Source: Paenibacillus amylolyticus (GTDB taxonomy: Bacteria; Bacillota; Bacilli; Paenibacillales; Paenibacillaceae). Taken from it: DNA of 64,000 nt. Position 1 is the stretch's first letter; every line of letters starts with the position of its first letter. The stretch covers positions 2,232,001 to 2,296,000 of the forward strand of contig NZ_CP121451.1 in the NCBI RefSeq assembly GCF_029689945.1, given 5' to 3'. Positions 52,542 through 61,924 of this stretch are shown here, piece after piece. A program made the translations under genes and the position numbers. A model generated the notes under the pieces. That model was not told where the DNA came from. It ran no database searches and was given only the letters and a program-made list of their open reading frames with translations.

Positions 52542-52564
52542 ACTTTCGTTTCGAATCTAGTTTT
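52542..52564 (+). other. 3' strand of the pre-23S processing stem
   Basis: ACTTTCGTTTCGAATCTAG is complementary to 49416-49439 upstream of 23S. tRNA-Asn begins only 25 bases later. Confidence 0.75.
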
Positions 52565-52588
52565 CAGAGAATGATCTCTGAAGCATAT

Positions 52589-52664
52589 TCCCTGATAGCT
52601 CAGTTGGTAGAGCACTCGACTGTTAATCGAGTTGTCACAGGTTCGAGCCCTGTTCGGGGAGCCA
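52589..52664 (+). tRNA. tRNA-Asn (GTT)
   Basis: Acceptor TCCCTGA / TCGGGGA, anticodon loop CTGTTAA, CCA encoded. First of 15 tRNA genes; it follows 23S after 66 bases with no 5S between. Confidence 0.98.
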
Positions 52665-52667
52665 TAT

Positions 52668-52759
52668 GGAGAGGTGTCCGAGCTGGCCGAAGGAGCACGA
52701 TTGGAAATCGTGTAGGCGTCACAAGCGTCTCGAGGGTTCGAATCCCTCTCTCTCCGCCA
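52668..52759 (+). tRNA. tRNA-Ser (GGA)
   Basis: Anticodon loop TTGGAAA, long variable arm, acceptor GGAGAGG / CTCTCC, CCA encoded. Confidence 0.98.
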
Positions 52760-52775
52760 GATATATTTTTAACAA

Positions 52776-52846
52776 GGCCCGTTGGTCAAGGGGTTAAGAC
52801 ACCTCCCTTTCACGGAGGTAACAGGGGTTCGAATCCCTACGGGTCA
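52776..52846 (+). tRNA. tRNA-Glu (TTC)
   Basis: Anticodon loop CTTTCAC, acceptor GGCCCGT / ACGGGTC. CCA is not encoded (TTA follows the discriminator). Confidence 0.96.
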
Positions 52847-52912
52847 TTATTAACTTCAAAAAGAAGTTGATTTTTACAACAAGATTATGATATGATCATA
52901 AATGTGTTGTTC

Positions 52913-52988
52913 GGAGGCTTAGCTCAGCTGGGAGAGCATCTGCCTTACAAGCAGAGGGTCGGGGGTTCGATCCCCTCAGCCTCCACCA
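52913..52988 (+). tRNA. tRNA-Val (TAC)
   Basis: Anticodon loop TTACAAG, acceptor GGAGGCT / AGCCTCC, CCA encoded. Confidence 0.98.
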
Positions 52989-53005
52989 TATAACCTTTAT
53001 AACGA

Positions 53006-53079
<74 letters not shown>

Positions 53080-53106
53080 TTAAGCTTTCTTTTGTGAAAG
53101 TGATCT

Positions 53107-53184
53107 GGAACCGTGGTGTAGTTGGCCTAACATGCCTGCCTGTCACGCAGGAGATCGCGGGTTCGAATCCCGTCGGTTCCGCCA
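53107..53184 (+). tRNA. tRNA-Asp (GTC)
   Basis: Anticodon loop CTGTCAC, acceptor GGAACCG / CGGTTCC, CCA encoded. Confidence 0.98.
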
Positions 53185-53279
53185 TTTAATCTTTACATGA
53201 GGCAAACTGTTCACTACATCTGCTGTATGGCACTGATGCCCTATATAAAGTGTAAGGAATTAAGATTAGACTTTATTAC

Positions 53280-53355
<76 letters not shown>

Positions 53356-53375
53356 TTTTCAAAACAATTTAATAT

Positions 53376-53451
<76 letters not shown>

Positions 53452-53460
53452 TGTAATCCT

Positions 53461-53546
53461 GGAGGATTAGCGAAGTGGCCAAACGCATCAGACTGTAAAT
53501 CTGCTCCCGTACGGGTTCGGTGGTTCGAATCCATCATCCTCCACCA
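53461..53546 (+). tRNA. tRNA-Tyr (GTA)
   Basis: Anticodon loop CTGTAAA, long variable arm, acceptor GGAGGAT / ATCCTCC, CCA encoded. Confidence 0.98.
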
Positions 53547-53552
53547 GTTTTT

Positions 53553-53626
53553 AGGGGCATAGTTTAAAGGTAGAACAACGGTCTCCAAAACCGTTGGTGT
53601 GGGTTCAATTCCTGCTGCCCCTGCCA
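53553..53626 (+). tRNA. tRNA-Trp (CCA)
   Basis: Anticodon loop CTCCAAA, acceptor AGGGGCA / TGCCCCT, 3' CCA encoded. Confidence 0.98.
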
Positions 53627-53655
53627 ATTAACTTTTAAGAAATTTAACCTTTTGT

Positions 53656-53729
53656 GGCGATCGTGGCGAAGTGGTTAACGCACCGGTTTGTGGATCCGGC
53701 ATTCGGGGGTTCAATTCCCCTCGATCGCC
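53656..53729 (+). tRNA. tRNA-His (GTG)
   Basis: Anticodon loop TTGTGGA. The extra G at position -1 (53656) pairs with the discriminator C. CCA is not encoded. Confidence 0.95.
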
Positions 53730-53751
53730 CCTTTGTTTTTTCATTTTTTAT

Positions 53752-53826
53752 TGGGGATTAGCCAAGCGGTAAGGCAACGGACTTTGACTCCGTCATGCAT
53801 AGGTTCAAATCCTATATCCCCAGCCA
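53752..53826 (+). tRNA. tRNA-Gln (TTG)
   Basis: Anticodon loop CTTTGAC, acceptor TGGGGAT / ATCCCCA, CCA encoded. Its Gln charge would be made by GatCAB, also encoded here. Confidence 0.98.
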
Positions 53827-53830
53827 TTAT

Positions 53831-53905
53831 GCGGACGTGGCTCAGCGGTAGAGCATCGCCTTGCCAAGGCGAGGGTCGCGGGTTCGATTCCCGTCGTCCG
53901 CTCCA
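53831..53905 (+). tRNA. tRNA-Gly (GCC)
   Basis: Anticodon loop TTGCCAA, acceptor GCGGACG / CGTCCGC, CCA encoded. Confidence 0.98.
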
Positions 53906-53911
53906 AAATAT

Positions 53912-53985
53912 GGCGCCATAGCCAAGTGGTAAGGCACAGCTCTGCAAAAGCTTTATCCCCAGTTCGAATCTGGGTGGCGCCTCCA
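53912..53985 (+). tRNA. tRNA-Cys (GCA)
   Basis: Anticodon loop CTGCAAA, acceptor GGCGCCA / TGGCGCC, CCA encoded. Confidence 0.98.
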
Positions 53986-53991
53986 GCATAT

Positions 53992-54070
53992 GCCGGCGTG
54001 GCGGAATGGCAGACGCGCTCGACTCAAAATCGAGTGGGAAACCGTGGAGGTTCGAGTCCTCTCGCCGGTA
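53992..54070 (+). tRNA. tRNA-Leu (CAA)
   Basis: Anticodon loop CTCAAAA, long variable arm, acceptor GCCGGCG / CGCCGGT. CCA is not encoded. Last gene of the cluster. Confidence 0.96.
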
Positions 54071-54078
54071 TATTGAAT

Positions 54079-54117
54079 AGCCCTACATGTTGCTTATGCA
54101 ATGTGTAGGGCTTTTTT
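54079..54117 (+). terminator. Terminator of the rRNA-tRNA operon
   Basis: AGCCCTACA / TGTAGGGCT stem followed by TTTTTT, nine bases after tRNA-Leu. Confidence 0.9.
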
Positions 54118-54252
54118 ATTTTATATGATACGTTTTATTGTGCATTAAGGAGTTGTAGCTTAAGGAAGCTGGACGTTAATAAAGATTGACGTACGATTAT
54201 ATTCAGTATATTGTAGATAAGTGAAGTCTTTGATGTAGAGGAGTGAAGTAAA

Positions 54253-55179
54253 GTGACTAATGTGAAACATGTATCGGATACTGATCTGTTATTTGATCTT
54301 TCTGTCTGGGAAGAGGCATGGAAGAATCGTACGAGAAGTCCAAAATATAAAAAGAAAAGCGCACCATTCAATACAGAAGAAGCATTTGAACGGTGGGCCA
54401 GGGATTATCATGCACAGTCGTTCACTGAAGAGGGAAAACAGCGTTCTGAGCGCATTATGGGTTGGATCGAGAATCAGGGAGTGGAGTTCGCAGGATTATC
54501 CATATTGGATATTGGAGCAGCCTCAGGCATATTTACCATTCCTTTTGCAGAAAAGGGGGCACGTGTGACTGCAGTTGAGCCTTCGGAGTTGCTTGTCTCC
54601 CTTATGAAAGAGACGATCCCTTCGTCTTTGAAATCCACAATCGAGATCGTAAAAGAACGATTTGAGGAAATCTCTATTCAGGATAAAGGTTGGGAGAAGA
54701 AATATGATTTTGCGTTTGCATCCATGTGTCCTGCAATGTCTGATTGGGAGACGATTGAGATGGCGATCAACTGTGCTCGCAAGTATGTGTATATAAGCAC
54801 TATGGCAGGACAGAAGGAACACACACTAATGGATGAGCTTAAGGATGTTCTGGGGGTTACTTCTCCATATAAAGCCGGTGATATGGGATATATTCAACAG
54901 TTGCTGTATTTAAAGGGGTATTCATACACAATGATTATTACGAGAGAAGTTAATTCATTTGAAGTCCCGGTGGAAGAGGTCATTGAGAAGCTACCAGAAT
55001 GGCTTAATACGTATGAGCTACCATCAGATGAAGAGTCTCTCAGACTGACTGAGAAATACATACGGGATTCGTACAAGGATGGTACGGTGACTTTCTCACG
55101 TGGAGCAAGGTTCGGGAAAATTCTAATCCAACTTGAACAGCCAAATATGAAAACAGTTCGCACTAAGGAAAAGCGATAA
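54253..55179 (+). CDS. Class I SAM-dependent methyltransferase
   Basis: A 308-residue soluble methyltransferase. Motif I is LSILDIGAASGIFTIPFAEKG, motif II VTAVEPSELLVSLM, and FAFASMCPAMSD stands where motif IV is expected. The N-terminus is basic and the C-terminus LTEKYIRDSYKDGTV is helical. The GTG start at 54253 has GAGGAGTGAAG upstream. The substrate is unknown; small-molecule methyltransferases with ARDYH near the N-terminus look similar. A long hairpin follows. Confidence 0.75.
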   Translation: MTNVKHVSDTDLLFDLSVWEEAWKNRTRSPKYKKKSAPFNTEEAFERWARDYHAQSFTEEGKQRSERIMGWIENQGVEFAGLSILDIGAASGIFTIPFAEKGARVTAVEPSELLVSLMKETIPSSLKSTIEIVKERFEEISIQDKGWEKKYDFAFASMCPAMSDWETIEMAINCARKYVYISTMAGQKEHTLMDELKDVLGVTSPYKAGDMGYIQQLLYLKGYSYTMIITREVNSFEVPVEEVIEKLPEWLNTYELPSDEESLRLTEKYIRDSYKDGTVTFSRGARFGKILIQLEQPNMKTVRTKEKR

Positions 55180-55326
55180 TTTTTATCAGCTTCCCTTACA
55201 TGTTACTGGAGGATCGAGGATCATGGATTGAGATAGACACCCTGGTCTAACGTCTGAACTGAGGCTATCAAGCATCACACTGCCGTACAAGACAATGCAC
55301 GTGTGAAACATATGAAGTTTGAATTT

Positions 55327-55378
55327 AAGTTATATAAAAGAAGGTGCAGGATCGTTGCTCCCTCTTTTTTATAACTTT
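55327..55378 (+). terminator. Long AT-rich hairpin behind the methyltransferase
   Basis: AAGTTATA / TATAACTT with an inner AAAAGAAGG / CCTCTTTTTT pairing. It may act in both directions. Confidence 0.65.
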
Positions 55379-55582
55379 GAATAAGATTTTCAAGCGCATT
55401 AAATTAAGCCGTTTGCTCTTTGAAGCTGTAAAGCTGAATCAATGAATTGCCACTCGGCTGCACCAACGGGTTTTCGCACTGCGTGCATCTCCCAGCACGC
55501 AGTCCCCCTGCTTCATGACGAGGGTGGTCAGCCACATATACGAACTGTTGACCTAATATCGAGACCACTCAAAACTAAACCC

Positions 55583-55624
55583 GAAGCACGAAGCACGAAG
55601 CACGAAGCACGAAGCACGAAACAC
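55583..55624. repeat. Heptanucleotide tandem repeat (GAAGCAC)n
   Basis: Five perfect GAAGCAC units and a sixth GAAACAC. It lies just behind the corrected stop of the AraC-type gene. Confidence 0.85.
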
Positions 55625-55630
55625 GTAGTC

Positions 55631-58021
55631 CTACTTCCTAGTGGATACTTCTGCTTTCTGCCTACGCTCCCGGTACTGGCCGGGGTAATTCCTTCCCATT
55701 TACGAAATGATCGAATGAAATTTTGCGGATTGTTGTACCGAAGCCGTGCTGCAATATCTTTAACGGTTAGATCACTTTCGTCCAGCCATTTTTTGGCGAT
55801 ATTAAAACGGTACTTGGTCAGATATTCACTAAATGCACAACCTGTCTCTTTTCGGAAAACACTACTTAAGTAGTTGGCATTGTAATGAAGCTTCAGGGCA
55901 CATTCCTCAAGCGTCAGATCCTTGTCATAATCTTGATGAATCATGGCAATCATCTTCTCTGATATATGCTGATACTGGGCAACCTGTCTCGCTCTAAAAA
56001 TCTGGATGACAGGCAAGATGACCTGATGGTTAAACCATTCCTCAACTTCAGCGGCGTACTGCAAACCATGAAGTTCATGGAACATCGATCCACGGCCTTG
56101 TGAGATCTGCCCAAGTCGTATACCGGATTCCTGAATCATTTGCAAAATATGTGTGAGCAGCCTCGTAAGAGCCACCTGAAATTCCTCTGGAGTACACTCC
56201 AACCCAAAGAGCACTTCAAGGAACTGCTGCAAAAGAGTAGAGGCCTGGATTTCATCTGCACTTTGAATAGCTTGAATCAACGAATATTCCAACGATTCCG
56301 GGTAGGTGAGGGACCAAGTGGGAGCATAATGATCTATGTTCTCATATTGAAAAATAATGCCTGCCCCCAGTTTCAACCGGTGCATCAATGCCTCCATGGC
56401 TTCTGTGTAGGCTTGTGGGATGTGATATAGGGAGCTGTGGGGCTGGCTGAAGCCTATACTGACTTGAAGAGCTAAGATCTCATTAATCTGTTGTTGTAAC
56501 TGGTCTGTTAATGCATGTAGCTGCTGTGAAAAAATAAAATGATCCTGTTCCACGGTGCCAATCACCGTGACTACCGTATGGTCAAGTACAATGGGAAGCA
56601 ATTGTTGGTTATGCGCAACCGTTTCCTCCAGTATATTTTGAATAGCGAATAACAAGAGGTCGCGATCACCAGCACTATACTTTGTATGATTAACGAGATC
56701 GGCTTGTAGTGTAATAACAGCAATTTGTTGCCATTCCCGAACCTGGTGCTTATAGCCATATTCATTCAGGGTGTCATGAAGAGTATGAACAGGGCTCTTG
56801 CCATGGAACAGATTCATCATAAAATGAGTGCGAATCTGCAACCGATGCATATTAAGTGTGTTCTCTAATTGGGAGCGAGAGGCAGATAATTGGGAGACCC
56901 CTGCTTTAATCTGCTCGAACTCATCAGAAAATGGTGCTGATTGCTGAGCTAGTGTGTTTCCTTCTTTGGACAGGTGGTTGTCACCAAGTTGGGTTAAAAG
57001 TTTACGAATCGGGACATGCATTCGCTTGGAGCCGAGCCAGGCGAGCACTAATGAAAGTAAAAGCAAGATGACACTGATATAGAAGGTGTGTAATCCAATC
57101 TCGATATATTCTTGTGTCAGAATAGTAGTAGGTGAGATTAGAACATAAGTCCATCCTTTCAAGGTAGAAGGGCTATAGGTCAGAGAATAATGTGTACCCG
57201 TGATCTTAACTTCTCTTTTTTCAAAGCCTGTTGAAAATGGGATGGGTGATAATTGGGTTATGTTAGCTTCCGTATCCCGATCCTGCAATTCCAGGGCAGA
57301 CAACGGTTGTCCAATGTATACAGAATCGGGATGGACCAAGATACGTTGTTCCCGATTTAAAATAATCAGTCCTGAGGCTGCATTGCCTAAGGAGGTTTCT
57401 CCAAAAGTGTTTTGCAAAGAGCATGCAGGAATACCCGCAATCAGGGCAGCATCGGAAGAGGTATTCAGATTCGGAATAGATCTCGCAAGGGCAATATGAT
57501 AAATACAGCCTGTACCGGGTGAGCGCTCATCATTACTGAACACCGATGAAGGGGAGAAGCTGCCAACCGGAGGTTAGCGTATCCGATATCAATTCCTTCA
57601 TGGGAAAAGCCAGTGGAAAATCCGTATTACGATATAATCCCGCATGATCAATAAGCCAATTCTGCGTTTGATTCACCAGGGTAATATCCAGCAAAGGTTC
57701 CCATGACCGCATATGCTGAAACTCGCTCTGCAGCTTATCTGCGAGTAAAGGTCCTTTCCCTTGTAATGAAGAAGAAGCAGACAGGGATCCGAGGGTTACT
57801 GGAGAGCGAACAGCCTGATCAAGCATATAACTGACTGTAGCGAGTTTGTGCTCTACGTTGGATTGCATTTGTTCCAGCAACTGTCGGTTGGCTTGCGTAC
57901 GATGCAGTTCAGTTTGATTCGATGAATAGATAAATGCGGCAATTCCTGTTAACAAAATGGGCAGGGTGCTTAACAGAATTCCGAAGATGATCATTTTATG
58001 GAGATAGCTGATTGGTCGCAC
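55631..58021 (-). CDS. Membrane-bound AraC-family regulator (two frame breaks)
   Basis: The reconstructed protein has about 796 residues: helix 1 (KMIIFGILLSTLPILLTGIAAFIYS), an extracytoplasmic Cache-like sensor region, helix 2 (FYISVILLLLSLVLAWLG), a large cytoplasmic linker and a C-terminal AraC DNA-binding domain (LTLEECALKLHYNANYLSSVFRKETG and DIAARLRYNNPQNFIRSFRKWEGITP). Such regulators usually control adjacent sugar-uptake lipoprotein/permease genes, but none are here. Near 57550 the frame shifts by one extra or two missing bases. Near 55680 one base is missing; restoring it gives GQYRERRQK and a stop at 55631-55633. Without it the frame runs into the repeat. Confidence 0.75.
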
Positions 58022-58611
58022 AGTTTCCGTTCCACTCCTGACATTAGTAGTAGTAACACTTTCTATTTTAGTAAACGCTTACATATAGAACAATCTAAAA
58101 TTTGTTTATTTGGATAAAAAAGTAATTTTATTTGTGTGAGGTATAGGAGCAAAGATAAAGTTACTTATAGATGACTTTCGGAAAGGGCTGTAGCAACTGA
58201 TGTAGAAATGGCTGTAGAAAGAGCTTGTTCAGCCACTCGTAACGGAATTATGAGAAACGAAATTGCGGTGTAAGCGTAAATAGAGTCATGGACATCATCC
58301 TCTTCTGGGGGAGGTATCCGTTTGAAAGGTGGCCAGCATATGGGGATATAAAAGGCATCCAGAGTGCTAGATAGCTTGGGCGGAACGAAGGTCTTATATG
58401 GGGACAGTCAAAGGTCCAACCAGATCCCCGACCTGAGTCTAGGATGAAAAACCGTCCACGGTCTGTTTTGAAAAGTCTCGAATTCCCCTAGAATAAGGAC
58501 ATAAGGTTAAACAAGAAACACGGAAACAAAAAAACAGGAAACAAACGAGTAAACGAACAAATGACTCAACACATTAAAACGAATGAACGGAAAGGGCGGT
58601 GAACAACAATT
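58022..58611. other. Upstream region of the lia/psp operon
   Basis: 590 bases without a supported gene. It must contain the divergent promoters of the AraC-type gene and of the lia operon. TTGAAA (58466) and TAGAAT (58488) are poorly spaced. I could not identify a LiaR box with confidence. Confidence 0.4.
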
Positions 58612-58920
58612 ATGAGATTGAATAAGGGAAATGGCTGGGCGATTGTATTGATTGCGCTGGGTGCACTACTCCTCTTCGGAAAGTTAACCCCACTTCTGGG
58701 ACACTTAATGGGTTATCTGATTCCGGTCCTGATGATTGCACTGGGATATTACGGAGTCAAGCGAGGGAATGTGATGCTCGGATGGATTGTACTCATCATC
58801 GGTATCATCTCACTGATGGGCAAACTGGCATGGTTGATCGGACCGATCATCGCGATCGGGTTAATCATCTTTGGTATCTCAATGCTAAACAATAACCGCA
58901 GTCGTCATCGCCGGTACTAA
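58612..58920 (+). CDS. liaI: LiaI-like membrane protein
   Basis: A 102-residue protein with four short hydrophobic segments (WAIVLIALGALLLFG, LIPVLMIALGYYGVK, MLGWIVLIIGIISLMG, WLIGPIIAIGLIIFGI) and a basic tail NNNRSRHRRY. This is the LiaI/LiaF-type TM module; in B. subtilis LiaI anchors the PspA-like LiaH at the membrane. It heads the run and AAAGGGCGGTG precedes the ATG. pspA follows after 35 bases. Confidence 0.7.
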   Translation: MRLNKGNGWAIVLIALGALLLFGKLTPLLGHLMGYLIPVLMIALGYYGVKRGNVMLGWIVLIIGIISLMGKLAWLIGPIIAIGLIIFGISMLNNNRSRHRRY

Positions 58921-58955
58921 GCTTTCACGATTATGAAAAGGAGGGACAGAACATA

Positions 58956-59627
58956 ATGAGTGTATTTCGTCGAATGCGGGATATTACCGTAGCCAATCTG
59001 AACGAACATTTGGAGCAAAGTCAGGATCCAGTCAAACTGATTGATCAGTTCCTGGTCTCGACCCGCCAAGACATCGGTGAAGCCGAGAAACTTCGTCATC
59101 AATATGCAAGCCATACCAGACAAATGAAACAACAAGCCGATCAGGCAGCAGGTATGGTGAACAAACGGGAAGAGCAGGCTTCCATGGCTCTGAAAGCAGG
59201 GGAGGAACATCTCGCTAAGCTGGCCTTGCAGGAGAAAATCCTCCACGAGGAAAAAATGGAACAGTACAATGAATTGTATGCACAAAGTTATGCAGCATTA
59301 CAGGAGCTGGATGAACAGATCGACCAGCTGAAGGTTGAATATCAGAATGTATACAGCAAACGCCAATATTATTACGCTCGTATGCAGACGATTCAGTTAC
59401 AACAACGTATGAACCAGAGAGGCAATTACAACGGTCAGAATGTACCCCGTATGTTTAACCGACTGGATGACCAAGTCTCTGATCTGGAATATGAAGCACA
59501 AAGTCTCCGGGATATCCGGCGGATGGGCCAAGATGGTTCAGGAGTGACGGGCAGCATGTCATCCTCCACGCTGGATAAGGAACTGGAGCGCTTAAGACAG
59601 AAATTGAACAATGACAGAAAGGAGTAG
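58956..59627 (+). CDS. PspA/IM30-family protein, first copy (LiaH-like)
   Basis: A 223-residue, almost wholly coiled-coil protein: MSVFRRMRDITVANLNEHLE, QDPVKLIDQFLVSTRQDIGEA, and a Gln/Lys/Glu-rich helix to RLRQKLNNDRKE. PspA proteins form oligomers that patch damaged membrane. AAAGGAGGGA precedes the ATG. It is about 25-30% identical by eye to the second copy at 60388. The next gene starts five bases later. Confidence 0.85.
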   Translation: MSVFRRMRDITVANLNEHLEQSQDPVKLIDQFLVSTRQDIGEAEKLRHQYASHTRQMKQQADQAAGMVNKREEQASMALKAGEEHLAKLALQEKILHEEKMEQYNELYAQSYAALQELDEQIDQLKVEYQNVYSKRQYYYARMQTIQLQQRMNQRGNYNGQNVPRMFNRLDDQVSDLEYEAQSLRDIRRMGQDGSGVTGSMSSSTLDKELERLRQKLNNDRKE

Positions 59628-59631
59628 TCAC

Positions 59632-59865
59632 ATGAATAAATTATACCGCTCGGCGCGTAATCGGATGCTAACAGGTTTGATCGGCGGCATTTCTGAAAAT
59701 CTTGGTTTGAGTACCACGCTGCTGCGTATCATCTTCTTCATCAGTATTTTCGCTACGGGAGGTACATCATTGTTGATCTACTTCATCGCTGCATTGGTGG
59801 TACCAAAGGAATCCAATCACGTTGATCCATACGCTTATGATTCGAACGTGAGAGGATACAAGTAA
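59632..59865 (+). CDS. PspC-domain protein, first copy
   Basis: A 77-residue membrane protein MNKLYRSARNRMLTGLIGGISENLGL, then [29 protein letters not shown], the PspC domain. A short tail follows. AAAGGAGTAGTC precedes ATG 59632. The domain is nearly the same as that of the next gene, so the two arose by tandem duplication. Confidence 0.85.
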   Translation: MNKLYRSARNRMLTGLIGGISENLGLSTTLLRIIFFISIFATGGTSLLIYFIAALVVPKESNHVDPYAYDSNVRGYK

Positions 59866-59882
59866 ACGAAAGGAGCAAGCAC

Positions 59883-60386
59883 ATGAGCAAATTATACCGC
59901 TCAACGCGTGACCGGATGTTAACCGGCTTGTGCGGCGGAATTTCCGAAAGCATCGGAATGGATTCCACACTGCTGCGTATCATCTTTGTCATCAGTATCT
60001 TCGTCACTGGCGGCACGTCGTTGTTAATATATTTCATTGCAGCACTGGTGGTACCAAAAGAACCGTATCCACCTTATGATCCATATGGTTACGGCCCGGG
60101 CCCTGGTCCTGGCAGAGGATACAACAACTATGATCATCAGCCGCCAAGAGGTCCTTTTCAAAATAATCACAACCAACAAGGTCCTGGTAACTTCGGTCCC
60201 GGCCCTGGATACAACAGCAGACCTCAATCCGGTCCGCGTTCTTATGACAACAACGCTTACGGAGCAGGTGCACCGCAAGAAAGTGAACTTGATTCCATGA
60301 TGAAAGATATTGAGAAAAAAGCACTGAAAAAAGAAGTTGAAGAGCTTCGCCAAAAATTATCTCGTTACGAGAAGGGAGAAAAGTAA
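59883..60386 (+). CDS. PspC-domain protein with Pro/Gly-rich linker, second copy
   Basis: A 167-residue protein whose first 60 residues repeat the preceding PspC domain ([22 protein letters not shown]). It then has a Pro/Gly/Tyr/Asn-rich linker ([18 protein letters not shown]) of about 75 residues and a C-terminal helix ([23 protein letters not shown]) that could pair with the coiled-coil PspA. GAAAGGAGCAAGC precedes the ATG. It ends one base before pspA copy 2. Confidence 0.85.
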   Translation: MSKLYRSTRDRMLTGLCGGISESIGMDSTLLRIIFVISIFVTGGTSLLIYFIAALVVPKEPYPPYDPYGYGPGPGPGRGYNNYDHQPPRGPFQNNHNQQGPGNFGPGPGYNSRPQSGPRSYDNNAYGAGAPQESELDSMMKDIEKKALKKEVEELRQKLSRYEKGEK

Positions 60387-60387
60387 A

Positions 60388-61095
60388 ATGGGAGTATTTA
60401 AACGGATTAAGGATATGACGAAAGCGTCGGTAAATGATATGTTGGATAAGGTAGAAGACCCGATTGTAATGTTGAACCAGTACTTGCGTGATATGGAGGC
60501 TGAGATTCATGAGGCAGAGGTAACTGTTGCCAAACAAATGGCGAACGAGCGTCGCATGAAACAACGTCTGGACGAAGCAGAGCGTACTTCGGTACAACGT
60601 GAGTCCCAAGCAGAAGCTGCTCTGGCCAACGGTCAGGAAGAAGTGGCACGCAAATTGCTGGAAGAGAAAATCTACTTTGATCAAAAAATTACGGAGTACA
60701 GCGAACTGCATGCACAGTCCGAAGCACAAGCAAAAGATCTGTTGCAACAATTGCATGATATGAAAGATGAGTTCTACAAAATGCGTAACAAACGTAATGA
60801 GCTCGTATCCCGTGCACAAATGGCAAAAGCCAAAAAACAAATGTCTTCCATCAACAGCTTGCATTCGATCGAAAGTGGTGGCGCATCACTTGGATTCCAC
60901 CGCATGGAAGAGAAAATCATGCAGTTGGAAGCTGAAGCGGACGTAGCTCGTGCACCTTATCGCAACACAACATCCACGTACACGAACCCTGTAGATGTGG
61001 AAAAGCAATTCAAAGTGGATCAGCAATTACAAGCCCTTAAAAACAAAATGGGCAATGGTTCCAAAAATGAAGCGAACGGAACTTCAAAAGAATAA
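60388..61095 (+). CDS. PspA/IM30-family protein, second copy
   Basis: A 235-residue coiled-coil protein with the PspA opening [43 protein letters not shown], and a C-terminal [30 protein letters not shown] precedes ATG 60388. It is closer to classical PspA than the first copy. Two PspA paralogues flank the two PspC genes. Confidence 0.88.
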   Translation: MGVFKRIKDMTKASVNDMLDKVEDPIVMLNQYLRDMEAEIHEAEVTVAKQMANERRMKQRLDEAERTSVQRESQAEAALANGQEEVARKLLEEKIYFDQKITEYSELHAQSEAQAKDLLQQLHDMKDEFYKMRNKRNELVSRAQMAKAKKQMSSINSLHSIESGGASLGFHRMEEKIMQLEAEADVARAPYRNTTSTYTNPVDVEKQFKVDQQLQALKNKMGNGSKNEANGTSKE

Positions 61096-61135
61096 CTGTT
61101 CGCTCAGTGGACAATATGATATTCTATAAATCGTG

Positions 61136-61141
61136 TATAAT
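61136..61141 (+). promoter_or_regulatory. Possible -10 box of an internal liaFSR promoter
   Basis: TATAAT preceded by CGTG lies 40 bases after the stop of pspA copy 2 and about 105 bases before liaF. A good -35 box is not visible. Confidence 0.4.
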
Positions 61142-61164
61142 GTACGGTTGGTAGAACAAAAGTT

Positions 61165-61201
61165 AAGCCATACAGGACTTCATCGCCTGGTATGGCTTTT
61201 C
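61165..61201 (+). terminator. Hairpin between the effector and sensor parts of the lia operon
   Basis: AAGCCATA-CAGG / CCTG-G-TATGGCTT with a nine-base loop and TTTT behind it. It could attenuate read-through from the psp genes into liaFSR. Confidence 0.55.
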
Positions 61202-61245
61202 CGTTGAATAAAGAAAGATTAATTTACAGAGGAGGTGCGGCGGGG

Positions 61246-61893
61246 ATGGATAAAAAGAGTAAATGGCTTGCAGTTGTCATTATTATCATTGGAACAATGA
61301 TGTTATTGAATCAGAATATCAACTTGCTAACCGCTGCCGCACTGATTCTGTTAACGGTTGGAATGCTTCAAGTCCGCAAAGGAGATACGCGTAAAGGTTA
61401 TCGATATCTTGGCATTGGTGCGGCACTGTTATTGTTAGATAATTTAATGATTGTATTTTTGATTGTACTCGCTTCTTTAGCTTATTTTTATTCAAAAAAC
61501 AAAAAGATTCATCTGGACGAAGGTGTTATGAAGAAACATAATTTCATGGCTCGGTACTACTGGGATCAATCATCCTGGACATTACGTAGTATGAGTCTGT
61601 GGCATGCCTTGGGTGAGGTTAATGCAGATCTGTCTCTTTCAATTCCGGAGGAGAAACAAACGATTGTGCTGCTGCAAGGCGTTATGGGGAATGTTCGTCT
61701 GACGCTGCCAGAGGATTATGGTGTAGAGATTGAAGCATCGGTTCTTTTCGGCCGAATTAATCTTCTTGGAGAACAAGATAGCGGCATGATGAACAAAATA
61801 GTATGGAGAACACCTGGATATGAGTCCAGTGAGCATAAAGCAAAATTTGTCATTTCTTATATTGTTGGCGACCTAAGCATAAGTCATTCGTAG
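61246..61893 (+). CDS. liaF: LiaF-like regulator of LiaS
   Basis: A 215-residue protein: four hydrophobic helices at the N-terminus (WLAVVIIIIGTMMLLNQNIN, LLTAAALILLTVGMLQV, YLGIGAALLLLDNLMIVFLI) and a cytosolic beta-rich domain (EVNADLSLSIPEEKQTIVLL, VMGNVRLTLPEDYGVEIEAS, ISYIVGDLSISHS). LiaF keeps the kinase LiaS off until cell-wall stress. GGAGGTGCGGCGGGG precedes ATG 61246. Confidence 0.85.
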   Translation: MDKKSKWLAVVIIIIGTMMLLNQNINLLTAAALILLTVGMLQVRKGDTRKGYRYLGIGAALLLLDNLMIVFLIVLASLAYFYSKNKKIHLDEGVMKKHNFMARYYWDQSSWTLRSMSLWHALGEVNADLSLSIPEEKQTIVLLQGVMGNVRLTLPEDYGVEIEASVLFGRINLLGEQDSGMMNKIVWRTPGYESSEHKAKFVISYIVGDLSISHS

Positions 61894-61924
61894 TAAAATA
61901 GATGAAGAGAAGGAGGAGACCCCG

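Larger units (their letters stand above)
55180..55630. other. Intergenic region with hairpins and a heptanucleotide repeat
   Basis: It holds the methyltransferase terminator (55327-55378), a nine-base perfect stem ACTGCGTGC / GCACGCAGT (55476-55502) without a T run, and a GAAGCAC microsatellite (55583-55624). The open frame of the AraC gene runs through it only because of a frameshift; I see no gene here. Confidence 0.6.

Noticed and set aside
55528..55630. C-terminal extension of the AraC-type protein with CFVLRAS repeats
   Set aside because: It arises only after a missing base near 55680; adding it restores the family ending and a stop at 55631.
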